In this document: one piece after another, positions 51,195-58,696 of the stretch
Numbering within the stretch: the first letter of the stretch is position 1
How the letters are laid out: every line of letters starts with the position of its first letter
DNA from: Verrucomicrobiota bacterium
GTDB taxonomy: Bacteria; Verrucomicrobiota; Verrucomicrobiia; Chthoniobacterales; UBA10450
Assembly: GCA_003218945.1 (NCBI GenBank)
Contig: QHPE01000151.1
Coordinates: 13,445-72,140 of the forward strand
Length of the DNA stretch: 58,696 bases
Reading direction: 5' to 3'
Program-made: the position numbers and the translations under genes
Notes under the pieces: model-generated
Told to the model about the DNA's origin: nothing
What the model saw: only the letters and a program-made list of their open reading frames with translations
Database searches by the model: none

Positions 51195-53003
51195 ATGCCT
51201 AACGAGCCTGCAGTTCAAATGTTCAACGTCCAGATCGACGGGGTCTGGCATCGGTTTCCGAAGGGCACACGCGTGATTGAGGCGTGCGAGCAGGTCGGGG
51301 TTTTCGTGCCGCGTTATTGCTACCACAAAATGCTTAGCTCGCCCGGCAATTGTCGGATGTGCCTTATCGAAATGGGGTTTCCAAGGCTCGGGCCTGATCG
51401 GAAACCGGAGCTCGGCACTGATGGCAAACCGATCATTAACTGGATGCCGCGTCCGCAGATTTGCTGCGCACAGGACGTGGCGGAAGGGATAGCCGTTCGC
51501 ACGGACTCGCCCTTGGTGAAGGAATGCCAGCGCGGGGTAATGGAATTTCTGCTCATCAATCATCCGCTGGACTGCCCAATTTGCGATCAGGCCGGCGAAT
51601 GCCGCTTGCAGGAGTTCAGCGTCGATTACGGCACCTCGCAATCGCGTTTTCTGGAGAATAAAGTGAAAAAGCCCAAAGCGGTGCAGGTTGGCCCGCGCGT
51701 CACGTTGGACGACGAGCGTTGCATCCTGTGCTCGCGATGCATTCGTTTTTGCCAGGAGATCGCGCACGACGATGTACTTGGGTTCGTCGATCGCGGCAGT
51801 CACACTGTCCTGACGGCGCATCCTGGGAAGTCATTGGATAACAATTATTCACTTAACACTGTCGACATTTGCCCGGTGGGCGCTCTGACTTCGACCGATT
51901 TCCGCTTCAAAATGCGGGTCTGGTTCCTGAAAGAAACGAAGAGCATCTGCACGAGTTGCGCTACAGGCTGTAACACGGTTATCGGCACTCGTGAGGACGT
52001 AATCTATCGCCAAACACCGCGAGAAAACGATGACGTTAACTCCTGCTGGATGTGCGATTATGGCCGGCTCAACTACAAATATCTCGAAGCCGAGGATCGT
52101 TTGCTGGAGCCACGGATTCGTTCCGACGGGAAACTGGTCCCGGCCGACTGGCCAACTGCGATTGGGCAAGCAGCGCTCCATTTAAAACAGTTTGCCGCGT
52201 CAGAAATTGCAATCGTTGCTTCGGGCCGGATGACGAACGAAGAGCTTTGGCTCACCGCCCAGTTGGCCAGTTCGTTAGGCGTGAAATGCATCGATATCGT
52301 GCCGAGGCGCGGGCGCGGAGACAAGATTTTGTTAAGTAAGGATCGCAACCCGAACACAAACGGCGTGCGGCTGATTCTGGGTTCACGCTCTGCCCCCGGC
52401 GCAAAGCTCATGGCAATTGCCGACGCGGTAAGATCTGGAGAAATCAAGGCGCTGGTGATTTTAAAAGAAAACGCGATGCATTTGGGCCTGTCGGTCGAAG
52501 AACTCGCGCGACTCCCCGCACTTATCGTGATGAATATTTTGCGCAACGCAGCGACCGAAAAGGCGAGCGTTGTCTTGCCGGCATGCGGTTTTGCCGAAAA
52601 ACGTGGCTCCATGGTCAACGGCAAGGGCCGCTTGCAACGGTTGAATCGTGCTACGCGCCCACCTGGCAACGCGCGCGATGACTGGGAAATTTTGCGCGAT
52701 TTGCTTCAGGGAATCGACGGCGGCGACTCGCTTCACTCGATCGAGGATGTTTTCCGCCGGATCAGGGAAACAGTTCCGCAATTCGCCGGATTGAGTCTCA
52801 GCAAAATCGGCGATCTCGGCGTGCACATCTTGAAAATTGAAGAGCTGCCGGCGACGCATCCCAGCGACGAAGAAGCAATAGAACAGGCGATCGCAGTCCA
52901 GGCTGCACGTCGCAGTGTTCGCTCAGATTTAGATCGTGCCTATGCTAATCCCGCTGAGTCGATCACTCGACAAGCCGAGGCGCAAACGGCGCCGCGGCGG
53001 TAG
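51195..53003 (+). CDS. nuoG: NADH-quinone oxidoreductase subunit G
   Basis: 602-residue iron-sulfur subunit of complex I. 2Fe-2S ligands in PRYCYHKMLSSPGNCRMCL; the His-bearing HPLDCPICDQAGECRLQEF; 4Fe-4S ligands in CILCSRCIRFCQEI; and the next cluster in CTSCATGCNTVIG with WMCDYGRLNY. The C-terminal part is a shortened molybdopterin-oxidoreductase-like domain; E. coli NuoG has about 908 residues, so this is a short form like many non-proteobacterial ones. Follows the GxxExxY gene after 32 bp. Confidence 0.95.
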   Translation: MPNEPAVQMFNVQIDGVWHRFPKGTRVIEACEQVGVFVPRYCYHKMLSSPGNCRMCLIEMGFPRLGPDRKPELGTDGKPIINWMPRPQICCAQDVAEGIAVRTDSPLVKECQRGVMEFLLINHPLDCPICDQAGECRLQEFSVDYGTSQSRFLENKVKKPKAVQVGPRVTLDDERCILCSRCIRFCQEIAHDDVLGFVDRGSHTVLTAHPGKSLDNNYSLNTVDICPVGALTSTDFRFKMRVWFLKETKSICTSCATGCNTVIGTREDVIYRQTPRENDDVNSCWMCDYGRLNYKYLEAEDRLLEPRIRSDGKLVPADWPTAIGQAALHLKQFAASEIAIVASGRMTNEELWLTAQLASSLGVKCIDIVPRRGRGDKILLSKDRNPNTNGVRLILGSRSAPGAKLMAIADAVRSGEIKALVILKENAMHLGLSVEELARLPALIVMNILRNAATEKASVVLPACGFAEKRGSMVNGKGRLQRLNRATRPPGNARDDWEILRDLLQGIDGGDSLHSIEDVFRRIRETVPQFAGLSLSKIGDLGVHILKIEELPATHPSDEEAIEQAIAVQAARRSVRSDLDRAYANPAESITRQAEAQTAPRR

Positions 53004-53017
53004 AACTGATAACCACC

Positions 53018-54082
53018 ATGGATTGGTTTTTCATCATCACGTCGCTGCTGAAGATCACGATTCTTCTCGGGGTGATCTTGTTCATGGTTTCTTACGCCGT
53101 TTACGCCGAGCGGCGGGTCAGCGCGTTTATTCAAGATCGGCTGGGTCCGAACCGCGTTGGGCCCGCCGGTCTTCTCCAGCCCATTGCGGACATGTTCAAG
53201 CTGCTGCTGAAAGAAGATTTTACGCCGCGCTCCGCCAACACGTTTTATTATTCGTTGGCGCCGGGCCTGGCAGTGGCGCCGGCCATTATCACTATCGCGG
53301 TCGTGCCGTTCGGCAGCACGTTGTTCGGAGTGCCAATGGTCGTTGCCGACGTGAACGTCGGGATTTTCTTTGTATTCGCGATTTCCTCGCTGGGCGTTTA
53401 CGGGATTGTGATTGGCGGTTGGGCATCCAATTCGAAGTATCCGTTCCTGGGCGCCATTCGTTCCAGTGCGCAAATGCTTTCCTACGAGCTTTCGCTCGGG
53501 CTCGCAGTTATTCCTGTTTTTCTTCTTGTTGGAAATTTGCGGCTGACGAGCGTCGTGCGGTACCAGATCGAGCACGGCTGGTTTATCGCAGCTTTCGTTG
53601 GCGATTGGATGAATCCGTGGAAATGGCTGCTCGCGATTCCAATGATCATCTCTTTCCTGGTGTTCATGATTGCAATTTTCGCCGAGACAAACCGGCTGCC
53701 TTTCGATTTGCCGGAAGCAGAGCAGGAGCTCGCGGGCGGCTACAACACCGAATACAGCTCGATGAAGTTCGCGCTCTATTTTCTCGGCGAATATGCGGCC
53801 ATGATCACAGGGTCGGCTGTCGTCGTGACCCTATTTTTTGGCGGCTGGCATTTCCCGGGAATCCCCGATGGCTACCATGGATGGGTCTTCGGACTGATCA
53901 ACATCGCGGTATTTTTCACTAAGGTCGCCGTTGTGATTTTCGTTTTTATGTGGGTGCGCTGGACCCTTCCGCGTTTTCGCTGGGACCAGCTGATGCGGCT
54001 TGGCTGGCTTTTCTTCTTCGAAATCGCGCTGGTAAATATTTTTCTGGTCGCGGGCATTCTTGCTTACGGGCCAAGATTATGA
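53018..54082 (+). CDS. nuoH: NADH-quinone oxidoreductase subunit H
   Basis: 354-residue membrane subunit at the quinone entry of complex I. Conserved parts: YAERRVSAFIQDRLGPNRVG, PAGLLQPIADMFKLLLKED, AIRSSAQMLSYELSLGLAVI and FAETNRLPFDLPEAEQELAG with GGYNTEYSSMKFALYFLGEY, the acidic loop thought to link quinone reduction to proton pumping. Eight or more helices. Fourteen bases after nuoG. Confidence 0.97.
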   Translation: MDWFFIITSLLKITILLGVILFMVSYAVYAERRVSAFIQDRLGPNRVGPAGLLQPIADMFKLLLKEDFTPRSANTFYYSLAPGLAVAPAIITIAVVPFGSTLFGVPMVVADVNVGIFFVFAISSLGVYGIVIGGWASNSKYPFLGAIRSSAQMLSYELSLGLAVIPVFLLVGNLRLTSVVRYQIEHGWFIAAFVGDWMNPWKWLLAIPMIISFLVFMIAIFAETNRLPFDLPEAEQELAGGYNTEYSSMKFALYFLGEYAAMITGSAVVVTLFFGGWHFPGIPDGYHGWVFGLINIAVFFTKVAVVIFVFMWVRWTLPRFRWDQLMRLGWLFFFEIALVNIFLVAGILAYGPRL

Positions 54083-54148
54083 ATCTGGAAGCCAGGAAAC
54101 CACCAAGGTTTAACAAAAGCCTAGTCTTGGATTCCTGCACTCCAGATT
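54082..54148. repeat. Inverted repeat between nuoH and nuoI
   Basis: AATCTGGAAGCCAGGAAACC (left) and CTTGGATTCCTGCACTCCAG...ATT (right, to 54148), the same motif family as the one around the GxxExxY gene, here with only about 25 bp inside. The left arm begins inside the nuoH stop region. Confidence 0.75.
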
Positions 54149-54155
54149 AACGCTC

Positions 54156-54686
54156 ATGGCCATCACCGTTCCACGACCGAGATTGACCTGGCGCGAGCGA
54201 TGGTATCTGCCGACCATCGCCGCTGGTCTGGCCATCACCTTTAAGCATTTCAAGAACACTCTGTTGGGACGAACCAAAGTGACCATGGAATATCCAGAGC
54301 AAAAATGGGACGCCCACCTGCCGGACTACTACCGTGGCGCACCCGCGTTAGTGAGCGATGCGGGTGGACGGGTGCGCTGCGTGGCATGTCAACTTTGTGA
54401 ATTCATTTGTCCGCCGCGCGCCATTAAAATTATTCCCGGCGAGATTCCTCCAGGCGACCGCTTCGCCAAAGTCGAAAAATTTCCTCAAGAATTCGACATC
54501 GACATGATCCGCTGCATCTACTGCGGGATGTGCGAAGAGGTTTGTCCGGAGCAGGCAATTTTCCTGCGCAAAGATTACGCCATCACCGGCTTCACTCGTG
54601 CTGACATGGTGCACCACAAGGAAAAACTCCTCGAGATCGGGGGAGTGATGCATGGCGTGGTACTAAAATGGAACGAGAAGAAATAA
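54156..54686 (+). CDS. nuoI: NADH-quinone oxidoreductase subunit I
   Basis: 176-residue ferredoxin-like subunit carrying two 4Fe-4S clusters: CVACQLCEFICPPRAI near residue 72 and CIYCGMCEEVCPEQAI near 117, both of the CxxCxxCxxxCP type. The N-terminal YLPTIAAGLAITFKHFKNTL amphipathic helix lies on the membrane arm. Passes electrons toward quinone. Normal length. Confidence 0.96.
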   Translation: MAITVPRPRLTWRERWYLPTIAAGLAITFKHFKNTLLGRTKVTMEYPEQKWDAHLPDYYRGAPALVSDAGGRVRCVACQLCEFICPPRAIKIIPGEIPPGDRFAKVEKFPQEFDIDMIRCIYCGMCEEVCPEQAIFLRKDYAITGFTRADMVHHKEKLLEIGGVMHGVVLKWNEKK

Positions 54687-54700
54687 GTGACGCGTGGCGA

Positions 54701-54765
54701 GTGACTGGTGACGAGCTAGCGTCACTCGGAAGACTGCGCCATTTCGATTTCTCATCACTGGTCAC
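54701..54765. repeat. Inverted repeat between nuoI and nuoJ
   Basis: GTGACTGGTGACGAG (54701-54715) and CTCATCACTGGTCAC (54751-54765) are complementary at 12 of 15 positions. Repeated GTGAC/GTCAC words fill the 100-bp gap. A third motif family within the same operon. Confidence 0.65.
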
Positions 54766-54786
54766 CTGTCACCCATCACCCTGAAA

Positions 54787-55290
54787 ATGTCTCCTTTTCT
54801 GTTCTGGCTGTTCGCGTCACTGACGCTGATCTTCGGCGCGGCTGTCGTCCTCAATCCGAATCCCGTCGCAAGCGCGCTGAGCCTGGTTGCTTCGTTCCTC
54901 GGGCTCTCAGCGCTGTTCATGTCGCTCGATGCCTTTTTTATCGGCATTATACAGGTGCTGGTTTATGCGGGCGCGGTGATGGTCCTGTTCCTGTTCATCA
55001 TCATGCTGCTCGATTTGCGTGCCGAAGAACGACGACGGATCAACTGGCTGGCTGCGGCAGGCGGCTTCGGAGTGGCTGTCATTTTGCTCGTTCAGATCTG
55101 CGTTGTGATCGTGCACTTCCAAGCTGCGAAACAAACGTTCCCGCCACTGGCAAGACCGACAAGTGCTGATGTTTGGAACATCGGGCAGTTGCTTTTCATG
55201 AATTACAATCTGCCTTTCCAAGTCATCGGCGTCCTGGTGCTCGTTGCGACGGTCGGGGTGGTACTGCTGAGCCGACGCGAGCCTCGCTAG
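54787..55290 (+). CDS. nuoJ: NADH-quinone oxidoreductase subunit J
   Basis: 167-residue membrane subunit with five helices. Family parts: [20 protein letters not shown]-type start ([20 protein letters not shown]), [37 protein letters not shown], and a C-terminal [20 protein letters not shown]. The [18 protein letters not shown] segment is the hallmark. Two bases before nuoK. Confidence 0.95.
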   Translation: MSPFLFWLFASLTLIFGAAVVLNPNPVASALSLVASFLGLSALFMSLDAFFIGIIQVLVYAGAVMVLFLFIIMLLDLRAEERRRINWLAAAGGFGVAVILLVQICVVIVHFQAAKQTFPPLARPTSADVWNIGQLLFMNYNLPFQVIGVLVLVATVGVVLLSRREPR

Positions 55291-55292
55291 CT

Positions 55293-55613
55293 ATGATTAC
55301 ACTCGGCGATTATTTGGTCGTAAGCGCGATCCTGTTCACCATGGGCTTTGCGGGCGTGATGTTGCGCCGCAATCTCATCGTCATTTTGATGTCGCTCGAG
55401 CTAATGTTGAACGCGGCCAACCTGTCGCTCGTCGCTTTCTCGCGATTTCGTGTCGGCGCTAATGGGCTCCCGAATTACAACGGCCAGGTGTTTGTGTTTT
55501 TCGTCATCACGGTGGCGGCGGCCGAGGTAGCAGTAGGGCTCGCGCTTCTCGTCGCGCTATATCGCGCGAGGCAAACCACGAATGTCGAAGACATCAGGAG
55601 CCTGAAGTTCTAA
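55293..55613 (+). CDS. nuoK: NADH-quinone oxidoreductase subunit K
   Basis: 106-residue three-helix subunit, MrpC-like. Seen: [50 protein letters not shown] and [20 protein letters not shown], with the Glu residues in [11 protein letters not shown] and AAEVAVG typical of the proton channel. Normal length. Start ATG 55293. Confidence 0.97.
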   Translation: MITLGDYLVVSAILFTMGFAGVMLRRNLIVILMSLELMLNAANLSLVAFSRFRVGANGLPNYNGQVFVFFVITVAAAEVAVGLALLVALYRARQTTNVEDIRSLKF

Positions 55614-55633
55614 GGCGCGAATCAGACGGAGCA

Positions 55634-57420
55634 ATGAACTCATTCTATCCGTGGCTCATCCTTCTTGCACCGTTCGCGAGCGCAACTGTCATCACCCTGT
55701 TCACACTCCGATCGAAATCGTTGAGCAGTGCCATTTCGATCGCTGCGGTACTCGGAAGTTTTGTCTGCAGTTGCTTCCTCTTCGCTCAGCCCCAGACAAC
55801 CGTACCTGAACTCGTCTGGATCGATATCACGCCGATCTTTCGTGTGCCGCTTGGCCTAACGTTCGACCAGTTGAGCAGGACGATGGGGGTTCTGGTTTCC
55901 GGCGTCGGCGCTCTCATCCACATCTATTAAACGACGAGGGCGAGTCGCGTTATTTCGCGGCGCTGTCGCTGTTCATGTTCGCGATGCTCGGGATCGTTTT
56001 CGCAAACAATTTCGTGATGCTTTTCATTTTTTGGGAACTGGTCGGGTTTACGTCGTATGTCTTGATCGGTCACTGGTTTTTTCGAGACGCCGCAGCCGAC
56101 GCAGCGAGCAAAGCATTTATCACCACACGAATTGGCGATTTCGGATTCATGACTGGGATCCTGATGATTTGGACGACCACTGGCTCGGTTGTTTTTGCCG
56201 AAATCGCTCCGCGAATGTCGAGGTTCGACGGCCACGCGACGTTTGTCGCAATCGTCGCGCTTTTGATCTTCTGCGGTACGGTTGGAAAATCCGCCCAATT
56301 TCCACTGCACGTGTGGTTGCCGGACGCTATGGAAGGTCCGACGCCCGTCTCGGCTTTGATCCACGCTGCGACGATGGTCGCAGCCGGCGTTTATATGCTG
56401 GTACGCGTGGCGTTTATCATCCAAGCATCGCAACCGGCCCTTCTCGTCGTTGCCTGGATCGGCACGATCACAGCGGTGATGGCTGCCTTGATCGCGACGC
56501 AGCAGGACGACATCAAGCGCATTCTCGCCTATTCCACTCTCTCGCAACTCGGTTACATGGTCATGGCTGTGGGTCTGGCTTCGAATAACGCCGCCATGTT
56601 CCATCTTTTTACTCACGCGTTCTTCAAAGCTCTTCTTTTCCTCGCTGCGGGCTCTGTCATCGTGATGCTTCATCACGAACAAAACATCTGGAAAATGGGC
56701 GGACTCCGCCGAAAACTCCCAATCACATTCGTTACTTTCACTGTGGGCGCGCTGGCGTTGATCGGTTGTCCGCCGTTCAGCGGGTTCTTCAGTAAGGACG
56801 CCATTCTCGCGGTCGCCTACGAACGCAACTTGCCCATCTTCGCCGTCGCGCTGTTCACCGCGTTCCTGACCGCGTTTTATGTGATACGCATGCTCGTCAT
56901 CGTATTCTTCGGCAATCCGCGCAGCTACAGTGCTCACGAAGGCCGCGAATCACCGCCGGTGATGACGTGGCCGTTGGTCGTTCTCGCAATTCTGGCAACT
57001 CTCGGCGGGTTTGGATTCTTCGCGCGAAACTTCCTTGCGCTCCCAGTTGAAAAATCCCCGAATGCTTTCGGGGTTGTTCCTGGCTTGGCAATCGTCGCGT
57101 TGATCTTGGGAGCAGGACTGGCCTTCGCTGTTTACCGCGGGCGATCGACTGAAGTGGTGAATGCCGAGTTGTTGCGCCACAAGTTCTATTTCGACGAGTT
57201 TTACAGCTCGCTGATTTACTGGACGCAGGAGCTGCTTGCGCGTGTCTCAGCGTTCGTAGATCGCTGGATCATCGACGCCGGCGCAGTAGGTGGAACCAGT
57301 CGAGGAACCTGGGGTGTCGGCGCGCTCTTGCGATTGATCCAAGTCGGAGACTTGCAGGCTTACGCATTCCTCTTCGGTCTCGGCGTTGTAGCGCTCATTT
57401 ACTTTGCAGTTTTTCGATAG
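55634..57420 (+). CDS. nuoL: NADH-quinone oxidoreductase subunit L, broken by a short deletion
   Basis: Antiporter-like proton-pumping subunit. Residues from 55634 (MNSFYPWLILLAPFASATVI) run to LVSGVGALIHIY and stop at TAA 55928-55930. The rest is in another frame from 55933: DEGESRYFAALSLFMFAMLG, then GPTPVSALIHAATMVAAGVY, QQDDIKRILAYSTLSQLGYM and a long C-terminal helix region. Homologues have about seven residues of the type S-x-G-Y-M-x-x between HIY and DE; only five bases remain, so about 16 bp are missing. Apart from this both halves look intact. Either a lost subunit or a consensus error. Confidence 0.9.
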
Positions 57421-57716
57421 ATGAAAACCTTCCAATACGGTAGCGAGATCAAGCGGATGAGAGCTGGCTGGCAACATGCCAGCCAGGACGAGCAGAATGC
57501 TCGCGTTCCCCGGCAAAAAAACCGAACCCATAACTCGAGTCGGAAGGGGAGCGCGAGTATGTTGCTCGCCGAAGCCGGCATGTTGCCGGCTTGTACTGCG
57601 CAAAGCACTCAAATAGCAACGCAACGAACGACGACCATGTCCCCGGTCGAACAATTCGTCATTCGAGCCTCGTCATCCCTTCGTCATTCGTCATTGGTCA
57701 TTCGTCGTTTTTCCTA
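57421..57716. repeat. Hairpin-rich gap between nuoL and nuoM
   Basis: About 296 bp with no real gene; a 98-codon open frame here is only repeat sequence. It holds hairpins with three-base loops: GGCTGGCA-ACA-TGCCAGCC (57466-57484), CGAGCA-GAA-TGCTCG (57489-57503), AGCCGGCA-TGT-TGCCGGCT (57573-57591). It ends with TTCGTCATTCGTCATT-type words (57653-57707), the same as after nuoD. Confidence 0.7.
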
Positions 57717-58696
57717 ATGGTTTTATTCGCGATTTTCTGTCCCATCGTTGCGGCCGCATCGATCATGCTTGGTGCGCCAGCGCGGAAAACGGCGCTCGCC
57801 GCGTCAATGCTGACGTTTGCAGCGGCGTTGTTTCTGTTCGCGTCTTGCGAATACGGTAAAGCGGACTTCCAACACGTCACTTCGTTCCGAATATCCCCTG
57901 AGTGGCGGCTAAGCTTCACCACGGGCGTTGATGGCCTGAGCGTAGTCATGGTGTTGCTGGCCGCAATCGTAACGCTGGCCGCCGTATGGTTCGCGGGCGC
58001 GATCGAGCGATATGAAAACGGGTTTTATGCGTGTCTCTTGTTCATTTCTGGCGGCGCGATCGGCGCATTTGCATCGATCGATTTATTTTTCTTTTACGCG
58101 TTTCACGAACTGGCATTGATCCCCACGTTTTTGCTGATCGGAATCTGGGGCAGCGGAAATCGCGTCGCAGCGGCCTGGAAAATCACAATCTACCTGGCGA
58201 TAGGCAGTTTTATTCTGCTGCTTGGCCTGATCTTGCTGTACCAAAGTTTTCCTCTGGGTTCGCGCAGCTTTGATATTCGCGTGTTGCGGACTGCGGCCAG
58301 CACGGGCCAAATCACAGAGGACGCACAACGCCATGTTTATCTGCTGCTGCTTATCGGTTTCGGAATTCTAATTTCCCTGTTCCCGTTTCACACTTGGGCG
58401 CCGGAGGCTTACGCAGCAGCGCCGGCGCCTGCTGCGATGCTGCACGCAGGCGTTTTGAAAAAATTCGGACTGTACGGGCTTTTGCGCCTTGCCATTCCGA
58501 TGCTGCCCGCAGGCGCGCGCTACTGGACGACTCTGCTCGTCGTGTTGTTACTCGGTAACATCATCTATGTCGGACTGGTAACAATCGCGCAGAAGCGACT
58601 CGACTGGATGCTCGGCTATTCCAGCGTGATGCATATGGGTTACATTTTTCTGGGTATCGCAAGCTTCAGCGTTCTTGGTCTGACGGGCGCCGTTGT
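57717..58696 (+). CDS. nuoM: NADH-quinone oxidoreductase subunit M, 5' part
   Basis: Second antiporter-like subunit, cut by the right edge after about 326 codons. Start ATG 57717 after TTCCTA. Seen: FTTGVDGLSVVMVLLAAIVT near residue 70, FFFYAFHELALIPTFLLIGI with the key Glu near 127, WKITIYLAIGSFILLLGLIL, ISLFPFHTWAPEAYAAAPAP near 225 and LHAGVLKKFGLYGLLRLAIP near 243, which carries a conserved channel lysine. No stop codon before the edge. Confidence 0.95.
   Translation, partial: MVLFAIFCPIVAAASIMLGAPARKTALAASMLTFAAALFLFASCEYGKADFQHVTSFRISPEWRLSFTTGVDGLSVVMVLLAAIVTLAAVWFAGAIERYENGFYACLLFISGGAIGAFASIDLFFFYAFHELALIPTFLLIGIWGSGNRVAAAWKITIYLAIGSFILLLGLILLYQSFPLGSRSFDIRVLRTAASTGQITEDAQRHVYLLLLIGFGILISLFPFHTWAPEAYAAAPAPAAMLHAGVLKKFGLYGLLRLAIPMLPAGARYWTTLLVVLLLGNIIYVGLVTIAQKRLDWMLGYSSVMHMGYIFLGIASFSVLGLTGAV

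Noticed and set aside
55975-57420. Treating the second nuoL frame as a complete gene from ATG 55975
   Set aside because: The same frame reads family sequence (DEGESRYFAALSLF) upstream of that ATG, and the first NuoL part lies just before it in another frame.
57421-57717. 98-codon open frame between nuoL and nuoM
   Set aside because: It begins exactly after the nuoL stop but consists of hairpin and TTCGTCATT repeat sequence; no protein-like composition.

Overview
The window is a 58.7-kb piece of a bacterial chromosome with moderately high GC. It holds about 62 recognisable protein genes, one SRP RNA and many intergenic hairpins. Gene content fits a Gram-negative, aerobic or facultative bacterium: type I NADH dehydrogenase, alternative NADH dehydrogenase, BamE-like lipoprotein, many lipoproteins and exported proteins. 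The mix points to a soil Verrucomicrobiota lineage of the Chthoniobacterales/'Udaeobacter' kind: an ADOP-type permease, an exported protein with a peptidase-S74 C-terminus, Thr/Pro/Ala-rich protein tails, and TopoIII with C-terminal zinc-ribbon repeats. That assignment is inference; no 16S gene is present.

Layout. 1-7.2 kb: frameshifted ADOP permease, rpmH, a GNAT enzyme, and a leftward ECF sigma / anti-sigma / exported protein / M1 aminopeptidase cluster. 7.3-10 kb: two small lipoproteins, a HAD phosphatase, a coiled-coil protein, a fatty-acid desaturase. 10.1-17.7 kb: information-processing block prs-rplY-pth-rpsF-ssb-dprA-topoisomerase. 17.7-21.5 kb: gene-poor, decayed accessory stretch with hairpins, an 11-unit 21-bp tandem repeat, the S74 protein, gene remnants and an exported protein. 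21.5-25.2 kb: EamA transporter, nrdR, HIT protein, SRP RNA, small lipoprotein, rpmI. 25.4-36 kb: ndh, purB, DedA, ABC exporter, acyltransferase, glycosyltransferase-like protein, cysE, cysteine desulfurase, SprT-like protease. 36-46.6 kb: prfB, ftsB-like, eno, exported proteins, acylphosphatase, an ABC ATPase/permease/TPR set, phosphoesterase, ispD, yqeY, fabD. 46.8 kb to the end: a complex I operon nuoD-bamE-like-nuoEF(fused)-GxxExxY-nuoG-H-I-J-K-L-M, running off the right edge.

How the genes work together. The nuo operon supplies most of complex I; nuoA, B and C are not here and must lie elsewhere. ndh offers a second, non-pumping NADH entry. cysE, the desulfurase and the Fe-S-rich nuo subunits form a cysteine/Fe-S theme. 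prs, purB and nrdR concern nucleotides; fabD and the desaturase concern fatty acids.

Most unusual points. (1) prfB has the classic +1 frameshift site and, 64 codons later, an extra in-frame TAA. (2) nuoL is broken by a short deletion and the ADOP permease by a one-base loss, so either real decay or consensus errors are present. (3) Hairpin elements bounded by GTAG...CTAC recur about nine times; at three places they supply the stop codons of flanking genes, and one sits in frame inside the SprT-like gene. (4) Seven boundaries from fabD to nuoM each carry their own long inverted repeat, and one of these repeats encloses a GxxExxY gene inserted between nuoEF and nuoG. No CRISPR array, transposase or integrase gene, tRNA or rRNA was found.
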